64,000 nt of DNA from Candidatus Allofournierella merdipullorum (GTDB lineage Bacteria; Bacillota; Clostridia; Oscillospirales; Ruminococcaceae): assembly GCA_019116345.1 (NCBI GenBank), contig DXBV01000048.1, positions 1 through 64,000 of the forward strand. The letters are read 5' to 3'. Shown piece by piece: positions 27,675 to 40,556 of the stretch. The notes under the pieces were generated by a model that saw only the letters and a program-made list of their open reading frames with translations, was not told where the DNA came from and did not search any database. The translations under genes were made by a program, and so were the position numbers. Position 1 is the stretch's first letter. Every line of letters begins with the position of its first letter.

Positions 27675-28157
27675 TCAGGTGTCCAGTTCGCAATAGTAGA
27701 GGATACGGGCGTCGGCGTCGTAGACGCCCACGGTGAAATTGAAGGAGCCCCGCTCCAGCAGGGGAGCGGTCTGGTCGCTGTGGCGGTCGATGAGGCGGTA
27801 ATAGCCCGTTTGCACCGCCGGCACCAGCGGCGCGCCCTCGCTGTCGGTGAGGCAGGGGCCGATGCTTGCCCCTTCGTCCTGTGTGCCCCAGACCAGCGTC
27901 TGCACCGTTTCGTCCGCGGGCAGGCTGTGCCAGGCGGGGTCGGCCGCCATCTGTTCTTCCAGCCGGCCGTCCGGGAAGGAGAGGGCGATGCAGCCGGTCC
28001 CGTCGCCGAGAAAGCCGCCGTGGCTGTCGTAAGAAGAGACGAGGGCCGCGCCCGTCACGTCCAGGCTTAAGGCTTTGGCCACCGTCGCTTCCTTGCTTTT
28101 TGCGCCGCAGCCGGCCAGCAGAAGCGCCGCCGCCAGGGCAAGGGCCAATCGTTTCAT
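27675..28157 (-). CDS. Small lipoprotein of unknown function
   Basis: 160 residues with a classical lipobox (LLLAGC, Cys 17). The mature part has no family I recognise. It holds LIDRHSDQTAPLLERGSFNFTVGVYD and ends with YYCELDT. The start overlaps the stop of the upstream HTH gene (ATGA), so it belongs to the HTH-DUF2975 operon. Likely anchored on the outer face of the membrane, perhaps sensing an extracellular cue for that regulator; this role is a guess from context. Confidence 0.7.
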   Translation of the reverse strand: MKRLALALAAALLLAGCGAKSKEATVAKALSLDVTGAALVSSYDSHGGFLGDGTGCIALSFPDGRLEEQMAADPAWHSLPADETVQTLVWGTQDEGASIGPCLTDSEGAPLVPAVQTGYYRLIDRHSDQTAPLLERGSFNFTVGVYDADARILYYCELDT

Positions 28158-28375
28158 TCGTCCTCCTCCTCGCCGGACACATACTCCAGCAGGTCGGCGG
28201 GCTGGCAGTCCAGCGCCCGGCAGAGCGCCGCCAGGGTGGAAAAACGCACCGCCTTGGCCTTGTTGTTTTTCAGAATGGAGAGGTTGGCCGGGGTGATGCC
28301 CACCTTTTCGGCAAGCTCGCCCGCGCCGATCTTTCGGCGGGCCATGACCACGTCCAGATTGATGATGATGGGCAT
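28154..28375 (-). CDS. Small XRE regulator, YozG-like
   Basis: A 73-residue Cro/C1-type helix-turn-helix protein: MARRKIGAGELAEKVGITPANLSILKNNK forms the HTH, followed by TLAALCRALDCQPADLLEY. This compact form (YozG family) is habitually encoded next to a DUF2975 membrane protein, as here (13 bp away), and is thought to act with it. A candidate operator, the inverted repeat TTATCG-N5-CGATAA, lies at 29331-29347 beside the operon promoter. Confidence 0.9.
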   Translation of the reverse strand: MPIIINLDVVMARRKIGAGELAEKVGITPANLSILKNNKAKAVRFSTLAALCRALDCQPADLLEYVSGEEEDE

Positions 28376-28388
28376 TGCTCCGCCCCCT

Positions 28389-29183
28389 TTAAATGGTCAG
28401 GTCCAGCTCGGCCTTCATGCCGATGGCCCGCTGGAACACGTTTTTGATGATGCGGACGATGAGGCCCATGAAAGCCGCGGCGGCGGCCACCATCACCATG
28501 GGCAGGTAGAACACCGCCCCGCCCAGGCACAGCAGCGCCACCGCCATGCAGCACCAGCTGGCCGCCCGCAGATGGTGGACGTTGTCCGCCACGAACACCT
28601 GTTCCTCTTCGATGTTGACCAACAGGCGGTAGAGGTTCCACAGCAGCACATAGGCCGCGGCGCTGGCGACGTAGAGGGTGACGAGGCCCCACACCAGATG
28701 GGCGGCGTCGTTGATGCCGGCGTAGCGGCTGGTGCGCAGAAACCAGTTCACCAGCCACCAGCCGGACACGTCGCACACCGCCACCGCGCCGGTGAACAGC
28801 AGCACCGCCAGCCGGGAGAGGGAAAGGCTGTTTTTTTCGCTCCACATAGGGGTCTTCTCCTTTTTTGACGAGTTTCGTTTGCCCCATACGAGGGCAGCGG
28901 CGGCCGCCGCCGCCAGCGCCACCGGCCAGAGTGCCAGGCCGTAGACCGCGGCCACTCCGTAGTTGCGGTAGACCGGGTGATAGCCGTAGACCCCCGCCCA
29001 GACAAGGTCGGTGAACACCTCCGCCGCCAGAAAGGCCAGCAGGACATTTTTTGCCCCGGCCTTTTTGCGCAGGGGCGGCACGCCCAGCATCAGGGCGAAA
29101 TACAGCGCCGCCAGGGCCAGCCAGAACACCAGCCAAAGCTGGGCGCCCCGAAGCTGGCTCAGGGCTAACATTGCAGTGAGCAT
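28389..29183 (-). CDS. DUF2975 membrane protein with extra N-terminal membrane domain
   Basis: 264 residues. Residues 113-264 form a normal-sized DUF2975 protein (four membrane helices, QVFVADNVHHLR and RIIKNVFQRAIGMKAELDLTI). Residues 1-112 add about four more helices with no family I know. The long form has its own AAGGTGGAG site at 29183. An internal ATG at 28847 has AAGGAG 9 nt upstream, so a short DUF2975 protein is probably also, or only, made. It may be a fusion of two once-separate genes. It is the first gene of the HTH/lipoprotein operon. Confidence 0.8.
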   Translation of the reverse strand: MLTAMLALSQLRGAQLWLVFWLALAALYFALMLGVPPLRKKAGAKNVLLAFLAAEVFTDLVWAGVYGYHPVYRNYGVAAVYGLALWPVALAAAAAAALVWGKRNSSKKEKTPMWSEKNSLSLSRLAVLLFTGAVAVCDVSGWWLVNWFLRTSRYAGINDAAHLVWGLVTLYVASAAAYVLLWNLYRLLVNIEEEQVFVADNVHHLRAASWCCMAVALLCLGGAVFYLPMVMVAAAAAFMGLIVRIIKNVFQRAIGMKAELDLTI

Positions 29184-29294
29184 ACCGCTCCACCTTTCCC
29201 GCGGCGGGAGGGCCCGCCGTTTTTTTCCCGGGGAGATACGAACTGCCCCGGCTGTCTGCGGCGCGGCCTTTGGGCCGCTCCGCTCTTTGAGGCC

Positions 29295-29323
29295 AGTATA
29301 GCATGGGGTTTATTGAATTTCAA
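29295..29323 (-). promoter_or_regulatory. Promoter of the DUF2975/HTH operon
   Basis: TTGAAA (29318-29323), 17-nt spacer, TATACT (29295-29300) on the minus strand. The inverted repeat TTATCG-TTTTT-CGATAA (29331-29347) lies just upstream of the -35 and is a candidate site for the HTH regulator. The remaining 370-bp gap up to 29553 holds only the opposing promoter. Confidence 0.75.
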
Positions 29324-29490
29324 GTGTTTTTTATCGTTTTTCGATAAATTTTTGTTCTGTGACGATATGACTACCAGATATTGCGGCGGCGGGGCAGGGG
29401 GGACACAAGGGGGTGGCTTTCTTTTCGCGTCCGCCCGATGCCTGCTTTGCCGGCGGCGACGCTTCTTCGTTCTGTCCGGTGTTCCACCCC

Positions 29491-29519
29491 TTGCGCTCAG
29501 GGCGGCGGAGTGGCATAAT
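29491..29519 (+). promoter_or_regulatory. Promoter of the GPP34-like gene
   Basis: TTGCGC (29491-29496), 17-nt spacer, CATAAT (29514-29519), 34 nt before the ATG. Confidence 0.55.
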
Positions 29520-29553
29520 TGGGGTATAGTTTTTTTGAAAGGCGGTGGTCCCG

Positions 29554-30186
29554 ATGACCGAACTTGGCATCACACAGGAATATCTGCTTTTGACGGTGAA
29601 CGACCGGGGCCGCTTTTCGCCGCTGAACGCCCAGCAGCCCATCTGCTTTGTGGCGGCGGCGCTGGGGGAGCTGACAGAGGCGGGCTGCGTCGCCTTTTTG
29701 GGCGAAAAGGTGGGGCTGGCCGGGCCGCTGCCCGAAGGGCTGCGGTGCCTGAAACCTTTGTATGATTTCACCGACCGGCCCCGGCCGGTGCCGCTGGCGA
29801 TGGTGCTGCGGGACTTTTCGCCCGACGGGCCGAAGCTGGCGGAACTGGCCGAGACGGTGGGGGAGAGCCTTGAGGCGCAGGGCCTTGCCGCGCCCCAGCG
29901 GGCGCTGGCCGGGCGGGTGTTCTACCTGCCGGCGGCGGGTCAGGCCCAGCGGCGGATGGAGCGGCTGCTTTTTCATTTGAGCGCCGAGAGCGGCCCCGCC
30001 CCAAAGGAGGCGGCGCTGGCGGTGCTGCTGTGTCAGAGCGGAGCAGTGGCTCAGAAGGCGGGCGCGGCCGCGGCGGCGAAAGCCGAAGCCGCGCTGGCGG
30101 CGCTGCTGCTCACCGGCAGCGACGCGGCCCGGGCCGCCCACGCCGCTCAGGACATGGCCGACCGGGTGAATGCGGTGCTTCGATGA
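29554..30186 (+). CDS. Possible GPP34 (GOLPH3-like) family protein
   Basis: 210 residues, soluble. The N-terminal pattern ITQEYLLLTVNDRGRF, then AALGELTEAGCVAF, resembles the start of the GPP34/GOLPH3 family, known in eukaryotes for phosphoinositide binding and present in bacteria with unclear roles. The C-terminus is Ala-rich and helical. The assignment rests on pattern only. ATG 29554 is preferred over an upstream GTG because AAAGGCGG then has proper spacing. It is monocistronic, between its own promoter and a shared bidirectional terminator. Confidence 0.55.
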   Translation: MTELGITQEYLLLTVNDRGRFSPLNAQQPICFVAAALGELTEAGCVAFLGEKVGLAGPLPEGLRCLKPLYDFTDRPRPVPLAMVLRDFSPDGPKLAELAETVGESLEAQGLAAPQRALAGRVFYLPAAGQAQRRMERLLFHLSAESGPAPKEAALAVLLCQSGAVAQKAGAAAAAKAEAALAALLLTGSDAARAAHAAQDMADRVNAVLR

Positions 30187-30193
30187 CAAAAAA

Positions 30194-30222
30194 GAGCCGA
30201 CGGCGCGCCGTCGGCTCTTTTT
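30194..30222. terminator. Bidirectional terminator between convergent genes
   Basis: Perfect 12-pair palindrome GAGCCGACGGCG / CGCCGTCGGCTC (30194-30217) flanked by an A run on the left and a T run on the right. Confidence 0.9.
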
Positions 30223-30760
30223 ATTGCTTTTTTCTGCGCTGCATCAGCCGCAGCAGCCGGGGACGGTTGTAGCGCTGGAGAAAAACGAACATCAGGTCAA
30301 GCAGCGCGGCGGCAAGGCTCGTGAGCAAAAACACCGGCGCCGCCCCCAGCCAGGGCACGGCGGCAAGAGGCAGAAAACTGAGCACAGCGCAGGTCTCGTG
30401 CACCAGTTCCGCCTGGCACATGGCCATGGCCACCTCTTCCAGGCTCCGCTCTTTTGTGTCAAAAAGCTCCGGCTCCCAGGAGGGCACGCCGACCTTCCAG
30501 CGCTTCACCCGCAGTGCCCGCCACAGAGCCGGCTCCCACCGGCGGGGGGTAAACCAGGGATGGCCGAGGTCGCAGCGGTTGTTCATCCGGCGGTCGAATA
30601 CGCCGCCCACCAGCAGGCGCATCCACAAATGATAGCACACCGTGAGCAGGGTGACGGCCACAGCGGTGGAAAGGCTTCCCGGCCACAGCAGGGCCGCTGC
30701 CAATGCCGCGGCCGCGCCCACCGCCGCCAGCCGGGCGGCCCGCTTCATACACCGTTTCAT
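30221..30760 (-). CDS. CrtO-like (diaponeurosporenoate acyltransferase family) membrane protein
   Basis: 179 residues with about four hydrophobic segments. The middle block (LRVKRWKVGVPSWEPELF, then CQAELVHE) and the end FLQRYNRPRLLRLMQRR match the family of Staphylococcus CrtO, an acyltransferase of carotenoid synthesis. No other carotenoid genes are in the window, so the substrate here is probably different. ATG 30760 follows GGGGAG at 7 nt. The frame continues upstream into gyrA sequence, which is a shadow and not part of this gene. Confidence 0.7.
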   Translation of the reverse strand: MKRCMKRAARLAAVGAAAALAAALLWPGSLSTAVAVTLLTVCYHLWMRLLVGGVFDRRMNNRCDLGHPWFTPRRWEPALWRALRVKRWKVGVPSWEPELFDTKERSLEEVAMAMCQAELVHETCAVLSFLPLAAVPWLGAAPVFLLTSLAAALLDLMFVFLQRYNRPRLLRLMQRRKKQ

Positions 30761-30779
30761 CCCTTTTCTCCCCTTTTGA

Positions 30780-30820
30780 AGAAAGAGAGCCGGCGGCAAG
30801 CGCCTCCGGCTCTCTTTTGT
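30780..30820 (-). terminator. gyrA terminator
   Basis: Twelve-pair stem AAAGAGAGCCGG / CCGGCTCTCTTT (30782-30793, 30806-30817) directly after the gyrA stop. The U tract is short on the minus strand. Confidence 0.7.
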
Positions 30821-30821
30821 T

Positions 30822-33386
<2,565 letters not shown>

Positions 33387-33421
33387 TGGTGTTCACCTGT
33401 CTCTTTCTGAAATAGGGAGCG

Positions 33422-35675
<2,254 letters not shown>

Positions 35676-35676
35676 A

Positions 35677-36765
35677 TTATCCCTCCAAAAGCCGGCCGCC
35701 CTCCATCCGAAGCATCACGCCCGCCGCCTTGTGGAAGAGGCTGGAATCGCAGGCGGTGACGATGGTCTGTTTGCAGCGCACCCGGGTGAGCAGGTATTCC
35801 TGCCGGGACGGGTCCAGCTCGCTGAGCACGTCGTCCAGCAGCATCACCGGGTGTTCGCCGGTGACCTCGGCGGCCACCGCCGCCTCCGCCAGCTTGATGC
35901 TCAGCACCGCGCTGCGCTGCTGGCCCTGGCTGGCGAAATTTTTGGCGGGCCGGCCGTCCAGCACCAGTTCCAGGTCGTCCCGGTGGGGGCCGGCGGTGCA
36001 AAAGCCCGCCCGACGGTCGGCCATGCGGCTGGCGGCCAGGGCCTCGGCCAGCGTGCCCGCTTCAAACCCGCAGCGGTAGCAAAGGCCCAGCGCCTCGCTG
36101 CCGCTGCTTATTTCTTCGTAATTCTTTTGGGCCAGCGGGCCGAGGCTTGAAAGAAAAGCCAGACGCCGCCGGCGTATCTCCTCGCCCTGCACCGCAAGGT
36201 CGGCGTCGAAGGCGTCGCACATCTCCGCCGCGCCGGGGGTGCGCTCCCAGAACTTCAAAAGGCTGTTCTTCTGGGCGATGAGCCGGGAATAGCGCCGCAG
36301 GGTGGCCAGGTACCCGGGGTACAGCTGGCACAGCGCCGCGTCGATGAAGCGCCGCCGCCGCTCGGGGCTGCCCTTCACCAGTTCCAGATCCCCCGGCTCG
36401 AACACCACCGCCGTGAACACGCCGGCAATTTCCGAGGCGCGGCCCGCGTCCGCTCCGTTCATCTTGGCGGTGCGGCCCGGGCGGGGGCTGTCTTTTGTGC
36501 CGATGGTGATGCGCAGCCATATCTCGCCCCGGTCCTCCCGCTCGATGGGGCCTTCCATCACGCCGAACTGCTGGCCCTGGCGGATGAGCTGGGGGTCTTT
36601 CGCGCCCCGGAAGCTCTTGGCGCCGGTGAGCAGCCACACCGCTTCCAGAAGGTTCGTCTTGCCCTGGCCGTTGGCGCCGGTGATGACCGTCAGCTCCTCG
36701 CCGGGCTTAAAGTCGGCGCTTTCGATGTTGCGGTAGTTGCAGATGATGAGTCGTTTCAGCCGCAT
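35677..36765 (-). CDS. recF: RecF recombination mediator
   Basis: 362 residues. RecF, an SMC-like ABC ATPase, helps load RecA at gaps during repair. Walker A GANGQGKT is at 30-37, the ABC signature region ASQGQQRSAVLSIKLAEA lies in the last third, and Walker B is in MLLDDVLSELD. It sits in the canonical rlbA-recF-remB-gyrB chain, 6 bp behind the S4-domain gene. Confidence 0.97.
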   Translation of the reverse strand: MRLKRLIICNYRNIESADFKPGEELTVITGANGQGKTNLLEAVWLLTGAKSFRGAKDPQLIRQGQQFGVMEGPIEREDRGEIWLRITIGTKDSPRPGRTAKMNGADAGRASEIAGVFTAVVFEPGDLELVKGSPERRRRFIDAALCQLYPGYLATLRRYSRLIAQKNSLLKFWERTPGAAEMCDAFDADLAVQGEEIRRRRLAFLSSLGPLAQKNYEEISSGSEALGLCYRCGFEAGTLAEALAASRMADRRAGFCTAGPHRDDLELVLDGRPAKNFASQGQQRSAVLSIKLAEAAVAAEVTGEHPVMLLDDVLSELDPSRQEYLLTRVRCKQTIVTACDSSLFHKAAGVMLRMEGGRLLEG

Positions 36766-36771
36766 GGCGCG

Positions 36772-36987
36772 TTACCGGCCTTCGCCGATGGTCACGGTGC
36801 GGCCGTCCAGAGTGACGGTGTCGCCGGCGCGCAGCTTCTTGCCCCGCATGGTGCAAGCCTCGCCGTTCACCAGCACCTGGCCGTCCTGAATGAGCAGCTT
36901 TGCCTCGCCGCCCGTCTCCGCCAGACCCGCCAGCTTGAGCAGGCTGTCCAGCTTGATGTATTCGGTATGAATGAGAATCTTATCCAT
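36772..36987 (-). CDS. rlbA: S4-domain RNA-binding protein RlbA (YaaA)
   Basis: 71 residues consisting of a single S4 domain ([20 protein letters not shown], then [23 protein letters not shown]). Genes of this type lie between dnaN and recF across Firmicutes, and the protein is linked to ribosome or RNA binding. It lies 12 bp from dnaN and is co-transcribed. Confidence 0.93.
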   Translation of the reverse strand: MDKILIHTEYIKLDSLLKLAGLAETGGEAKLLIQDGQVLVNGEACTMRGKKLRAGDTVTLDGRTVTIGEGR

Positions 36988-36999
36988 AATCGCTCTCTT

Positions 37000-38103
37000 T
37001 TAATCGTTTTTGAAGCGCACCGGCAGCACCAGATAGATGAAATCGTTGCTGTCGTCCGCCGGCAAAATCTTGACGGGGCTCAAAGCGCCGGTCATCTCCA
37101 TGGCGACTTTATCGCAGCGGGCGTTGCGCAAAGCGTCCAGCAGGTAGCGGTTGTTAAAGCCGATCTCCACCGCCTCGCCCTCGATGTCCGCGTCGAACTC
37201 GTCCACCACTTTGCCGAGATTCGTCTGGCAGCGCACGGTGACCTTTTTATCAAAGAGGATGCGCAGGGGGTTCTTCAGCCGCTCGGTGATGATGAGGCTG
37301 GCGCGCTCGATGGTGTCGATGAAGTCCCTCGTCTCCAGCACCACCCGCGTCTTGAAGCCGGAGGGGATGACGTTGGAGTAGTTGAGAAACTCGCCCTCGA
37401 TGAGGCGGGACAGAATGACATAACTGCCCGCCTCGAACACCACAAAACGGCGGTTGGCGGAGATGTACACGTCCTGATCGTCCTCGCCCAGCAGTTTATT
37501 TACTTCGGTGAGGGTCTTGGCGGGGATGATGATGCGGATGTGCTTCTGGGCGGTGATGGGCCGCTCCACGATGGCCAGACGGTAGCCGTCCAGGGCCACC
37601 ACGGTGAGCTTGTTCTCCTCAATGGCGAACAGTTCGCCGGTGTGGGCGGGCTTTTTGTCGTCCTGGCTCACGGCGTAGAGGGTCTTTTCGATCATGTCCC
37701 GCAACGTGCCGGCCTTGATGCACAGGGTGCGGTCGGCGCCGGGGTTCGGCAGGTCGGGGTAATCGGCGGCGCTCATGGCCAGAATGTCGAACTCCGCCAC
37801 ACCGCCCTTGATGGTGGCGTTGCCGCCGTCGCCGGTGGTGATGTCAATGTCGCCCGCAGGCAGACGGCGCACCATGTCGCCCAGCAGTTTTGCCGACAGG
37901 ACAATTTCGCCCGGCTCCCGCACGTTGGCCTCGATGGTGGTGGTGATGGCCATTTCCAGGTCGTAGCCGGTGAGGGTGAGCTGGAAGCCGTCCGCCTTTA
38001 AGAGGATGCCCTCCAGCGCCGGGATGGACGAGCGAAGGGTCACCGCCCGGCTGACGCCGTCGATGGCGGCTGACAAAAGGGATTTGTCGCAGACGATGTT
38101 CAT
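37000..38103 (-). CDS. dnaN: DNA polymerase III beta sliding clamp
   Basis: 367 residues, three repeated clamp domains, ending with the LPVRF signature (YLVLPVRFKND). It tethers polymerase III to DNA. The start MNIVCDKSLLSAAIDGVSRAV is typical. AAGGAG (38113-38118) precedes it, and an extended -10 TGTTATAAT lies about 40 nt upstream, giving it a promoter separate from dnaA. It heads the dnaN-rlbA-recF-remB-gyrB-gyrA run. Confidence 0.98.
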   Translation of the reverse strand: MNIVCDKSLLSAAIDGVSRAVTLRSSIPALEGILLKADGFQLTLTGYDLEMAITTTIEANVREPGEIVLSAKLLGDMVRRLPAGDIDITTGDGGNATIKGGVAEFDILAMSAADYPDLPNPGADRTLCIKAGTLRDMIEKTLYAVSQDDKKPAHTGELFAIEENKLTVVALDGYRLAIVERPITAQKHIRIIIPAKTLTEVNKLLGEDDQDVYISANRRFVVFEAGSYVILSRLIEGEFLNYSNVIPSGFKTRVVLETRDFIDTIERASLIITERLKNPLRILFDKKVTVRCQTNLGKVVDEFDADIEGEAVEIGFNNRYLLDALRNARCDKVAMEMTGALSPVKILPADDSNDFIYLVLPVRFKND

Positions 38104-38390
38104 GCAGCTGCGCTCCTTTCTTTCAAAACGCGAAAAAGGCGTATTATAACAAACCTCAATGAAGCCGTAGTAATAGGGGGTGTGAATCTTGTGAAAAAGT
38201 GGGACAAGCCCTCTGGCGGCGCGGTCTCGACAGATGTGAACAAGTTTTTAGCGGATGTTGGAAATTTGTTGAATGGCCATTGGCCTCGAAGTTATCCACA
38301 CTCCAAAGTGGAAAACCGCTGTTGAATGTTGAATACTATGTTGAAAAAGTTGAATTTCACATTCCGTTCAAATTTGGCCGCCGGGAGGGG
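38104..38390. other. Putative oriC element in the dnaA-dnaN spacer
   Basis: It contains a perfect DnaA box TTATCCACA (38292-38300, plus strand) and weaker boxes on the minus strand, TTGTTCACA (38235-38243) and TTTTTCACA (38190-38198). It also has a cluster of TGTTGAA repeats: TGTTGAATG (38267-38275, 38320-38328), TGTTGAATA (38327-38335), TGTTGAAAA (38339-38347) and AGTTGAATT (38348-38356). The dnaN promoter (extended -10, 38143-38151) lies at the left end. Position and boxes fit a Firmicutes origin half; which strand opens first is not evident. Confidence 0.7.
38143..38151 (-). promoter_or_regulatory. dnaN extended -10 promoter
   Basis: TGTTATAAT on the minus strand, 40 nt upstream of dnaN. 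No clear -35. Confidence 0.6.
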
Positions 38391-39704
38391 TCAGCTCCGC
38401 ACGTTTTTGATGATGTCCTCCACGGTCTCCTTCAGGCGGCGGTCGTTTTCCAGGTTCTGCTCCATGGCCTTGAGGGAGTAGACGATGGTGGAGTGGTCGC
38501 GGCCGCTGAACTCCCGGCCGATGTCCTCCATGCTCATGCCGGTGATCTCCCGCACAACGTAGATGGCGGTCTGGCGGGCGCTGGAGATGTTGGCCGTGCG
38601 GCGCATGCCTCTGATCTCGGCGGGGGAGACGTTGTAGGTGCGGGCCACCTCGCTGATGATCTTCTCGATCGTCACCGGCACCGGCTGGGTCTCGTTGAGG
38701 ATGTCCTTGATGGCGTTCTGGGCCACGCCGATGGCCGGCTGGATGCCCTCCAGAAGGTAATAGGCGTTCAGCTTTTTCACCGCGCCTTCCAGCTGGCGGA
38801 TGTTGCTCTTCAGGTGGTTGGCGATGAACTCGGACACCTCGTCCGGCATGTGCAGGTTGAGAAGCTCGGCCTTGCGGCGGATGATGGCCACCCGCGTCTC
38901 AAAGTCCGGCGGCTGGATGTCGGCGGTGAGGCCCCACTCGAACCGGGTGCGGAGCCGCTCTTCCAGGCTTTTGATTTCCTTGGCCGGGCGGTCGCTGGCC
39001 AGCACGATCTGCCTGCCCGCGCCGTGGAGGGTGTTGAAGGTGTGGAAAAACTCCTCCTGGGTGCTCTCCTTGCCGGCAATGAACTGGATGTCGTCCACCA
39101 GAAGCACGTCCGCGGGGCGGTAGGTCTGGCGGAACTCCTCGGTGCGGCCCGCCTGGATGGCGCTGATGAGGTCGTTGGTGAAGGTCTCGCAGTCCACGTA
39201 GACGATGTTGAAATTGGGGTGGTTCTTCTTGATCTCGGTGGCGATGGCGGTGAGCAGGTGGGTCTTGCCCAGACCCGACTGGCCGTAGATGAACAGCGGG
39301 TTATAGGCCCCCGAGGGATTGGAGGCCACCGCCTGCGCCGCCGCGTAGGCGAACTGGTTGGAGGGGCCTTTGATGAAGTTCTCGAAGGTGAAGTCATAGC
39401 GGCCGTCGGTGTCCACCGTCTCCTCCACCGGGGCGGGAGCTTCCTGCTTTTCGGCGGCGGGCACCACCAGCTCCACCTCCACGTCGAAGCCCAGCACCGC
39501 CGCCAGCGCTTCCCGCAGAAGGGGAGTGTAACGGTCCCGCACGATGGTGCAGATGAAGTCGTTGCGAACGGCCAGCGTCACCTTGCCGCTGCCCTCAAAG
39601 CGCACCGCTTCCAGCCCGTCGATGTACAGGTTGTAGGTGGCGTCCACCAGGCGCTGTTTGCAGTATTCTTTTGCCGCGGCTAAAACGTCGTTGAAAGAAT
39701 CCAT
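38391..39704 (-). CDS. dnaA: Chromosomal replication initiator DnaA
   Basis: 437 residues. Domain I (1-80) is followed by a short Pro/Glu linker (81-105), AAA+ domain III with Walker A GQSGLGKT (141-148) and VDDIQF Walker B near 203, and DNA-binding domain IV with the signature GRDHSTIVYSL near 405. It binds DnaA boxes and melts the origin. A GGAG lies about 12 nt upstream. Divergent from rpmH, it marks the turning point of gene orientation in the window. Confidence 0.98.
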   Translation of the reverse strand: MDSFNDVLAAAKEYCKQRLVDATYNLYIDGLEAVRFEGSGKVTLAVRNDFICTIVRDRYTPLLREALAAVLGFDVEVELVVPAAEKQEAPAPVEETVDTDGRYDFTFENFIKGPSNQFAYAAAQAVASNPSGAYNPLFIYGQSGLGKTHLLTAIATEIKKNHPNFNIVYVDCETFTNDLISAIQAGRTEEFRQTYRPADVLLVDDIQFIAGKESTQEEFFHTFNTLHGAGRQIVLASDRPAKEIKSLEERLRTRFEWGLTADIQPPDFETRVAIIRRKAELLNLHMPDEVSEFIANHLKSNIRQLEGAVKKLNAYYLLEGIQPAIGVAQNAIKDILNETQPVPVTIEKIISEVARTYNVSPAEIRGMRRTANISSARQTAIYVVREITGMSMEDIGREFSGRDHSTIVYSLKAMEQNLENDRRLKETVEDIIKNVRS

Positions 39705-39720
39705 AGAATTTTAACGCTCC

Positions 39721-39815
39721 AATATTTGCAGATTTGGTATCCGATTAATTATATCATAGAAGGTTTTATTTTACAATTCTAAAATACTATTATATATATT
39801 ATTCCTATATAGGGG
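39721..39815. other. AT-rich region between dnaA and rpmH
   Basis: A strongly A/T-rich stretch including a run of TATATATATT-type sequence (about 39,788-39,800) in an otherwise GC-rich window. It may contain the dnaA promoter and possibly a DNA-unwinding element. I find no perfect DnaA box here. The remainder up to 40,010 holds the rpmH promoter and leader. Confidence 0.5.
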
Positions 39816-39887
39816 GAATATGGGCCAAAAGCGGCGGCCTCATGCCGAAAAGCGGCTTTGTAAGGCAAAAAACCTTTTCAGAAAGTG

Positions 39888-39917
39888 TTGACAAACCCGC
39901 GCCGTTTCAGCTATACT
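39888..39917 (+). promoter_or_regulatory. rpmH operon promoter
   Basis: Consensus TTGACA (39888-39893), 18-nt spacer, TATACT (39912-39917). The leader of about 90 nt contains a CCCC-AAAATTC-GGGG hairpin (about 39,936-39,951) before the AGGAGG site. Confidence 0.9.
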
Positions 39918-40010
39918 CTTATGTTGCAGGGTCGTCCCCAAAATTCGGGGAGCCAACAAAACTCAAAAACCCGCCCCCCGGGCGCGGGGAGCTTATAGGA
40001 GGAAATAAAA

Positions 40011-40145
40011 ATGAAAAGAACTTTCCAGCCCAAGAAGCGTCAGCGCAGCGGCGTGCACGGTTTTCTGAAGAGAATGGCTTCCAAGAGCGGCCGCAAGGTC
40101 ATCGCCGCCCGCCGTGCCAAGGGCCGGGCGAAGCTGTCTGCCTGA
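40011..40145 (+). CDS. rpmH: 50S ribosomal protein L34
   Basis: 44 residues: [18 protein letters not shown], then the Lys/Arg-rich [19 protein letters not shown] tail. This is the standard L34 sequence and length. TAGGAGGAAATAAAA precedes the ATG. It is the first gene of the rpmH-rnpA-yidD-yidC-jag run typical of bacterial origins. Confidence 0.98.
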   Translation: MKRTFQPKKRQRSGVHGFLKRMASKSGRKVIAARRAKGRAKLSA

Positions 40146-40223
40146 AATAGCGCCTTCTGAAAAAAGGCAAAACACGAAGGTCACTTGTTGCAGGTGGCCT
40201 TCTTTTTCCATATCGAGGAGACC

Positions 40224-40556
40224 ATGAGATACCGCCCCATCACCAAAAACAAAGAGTTCTGCCGCGCTTATGCCCGGGGCAAGGCCTTCGTGCACCCAAA
40301 GCTTGTGCTGTATGTGAATAAGAACCGGCTGGGCCGCACCCGGGTGGGCCTCACCGCCACCAAAAAAATAGGCGGCGCGGTGCAGCGCAACCGGGCACGG
40401 CGGGTGATGCGGGCTGCCCTTTACCAGACGCTGCCCTACGACGTGGGAAGCTACGACCTGGTGTTCGTGGCCCGGGGGCAGACGGTGCGCTGCAAAAGCG
40501 GCGAGGTGGCCGCGGCGGCCGCCCAGCTTTTGAAAAAAGCGGGGCTTGTGCAATGA
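40224..40556 (+). CDS. rnpA: Ribonuclease P protein component
   Basis: 110 residues. The RnpA signature is present (GLTATKKIGGAVQRNRARRVMR, with the RNR motif), and the N-terminus MRYRPITKNKEFCRAYARG is typical. It assists the RNase P RNA in tRNA 5' maturation. ATG 40224 follows GAGGAG. The stop overlaps the yidD start (ATGA). Confidence 0.96.
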   Translation: MRYRPITKNKEFCRAYARGKAFVHPKLVLYVNKNRLGRTRVGLTATKKIGGAVQRNRARRVMRAALYQTLPYDVGSYDLVFVARGQTVRCKSGEVAAAAAQLLKKAGLVQ

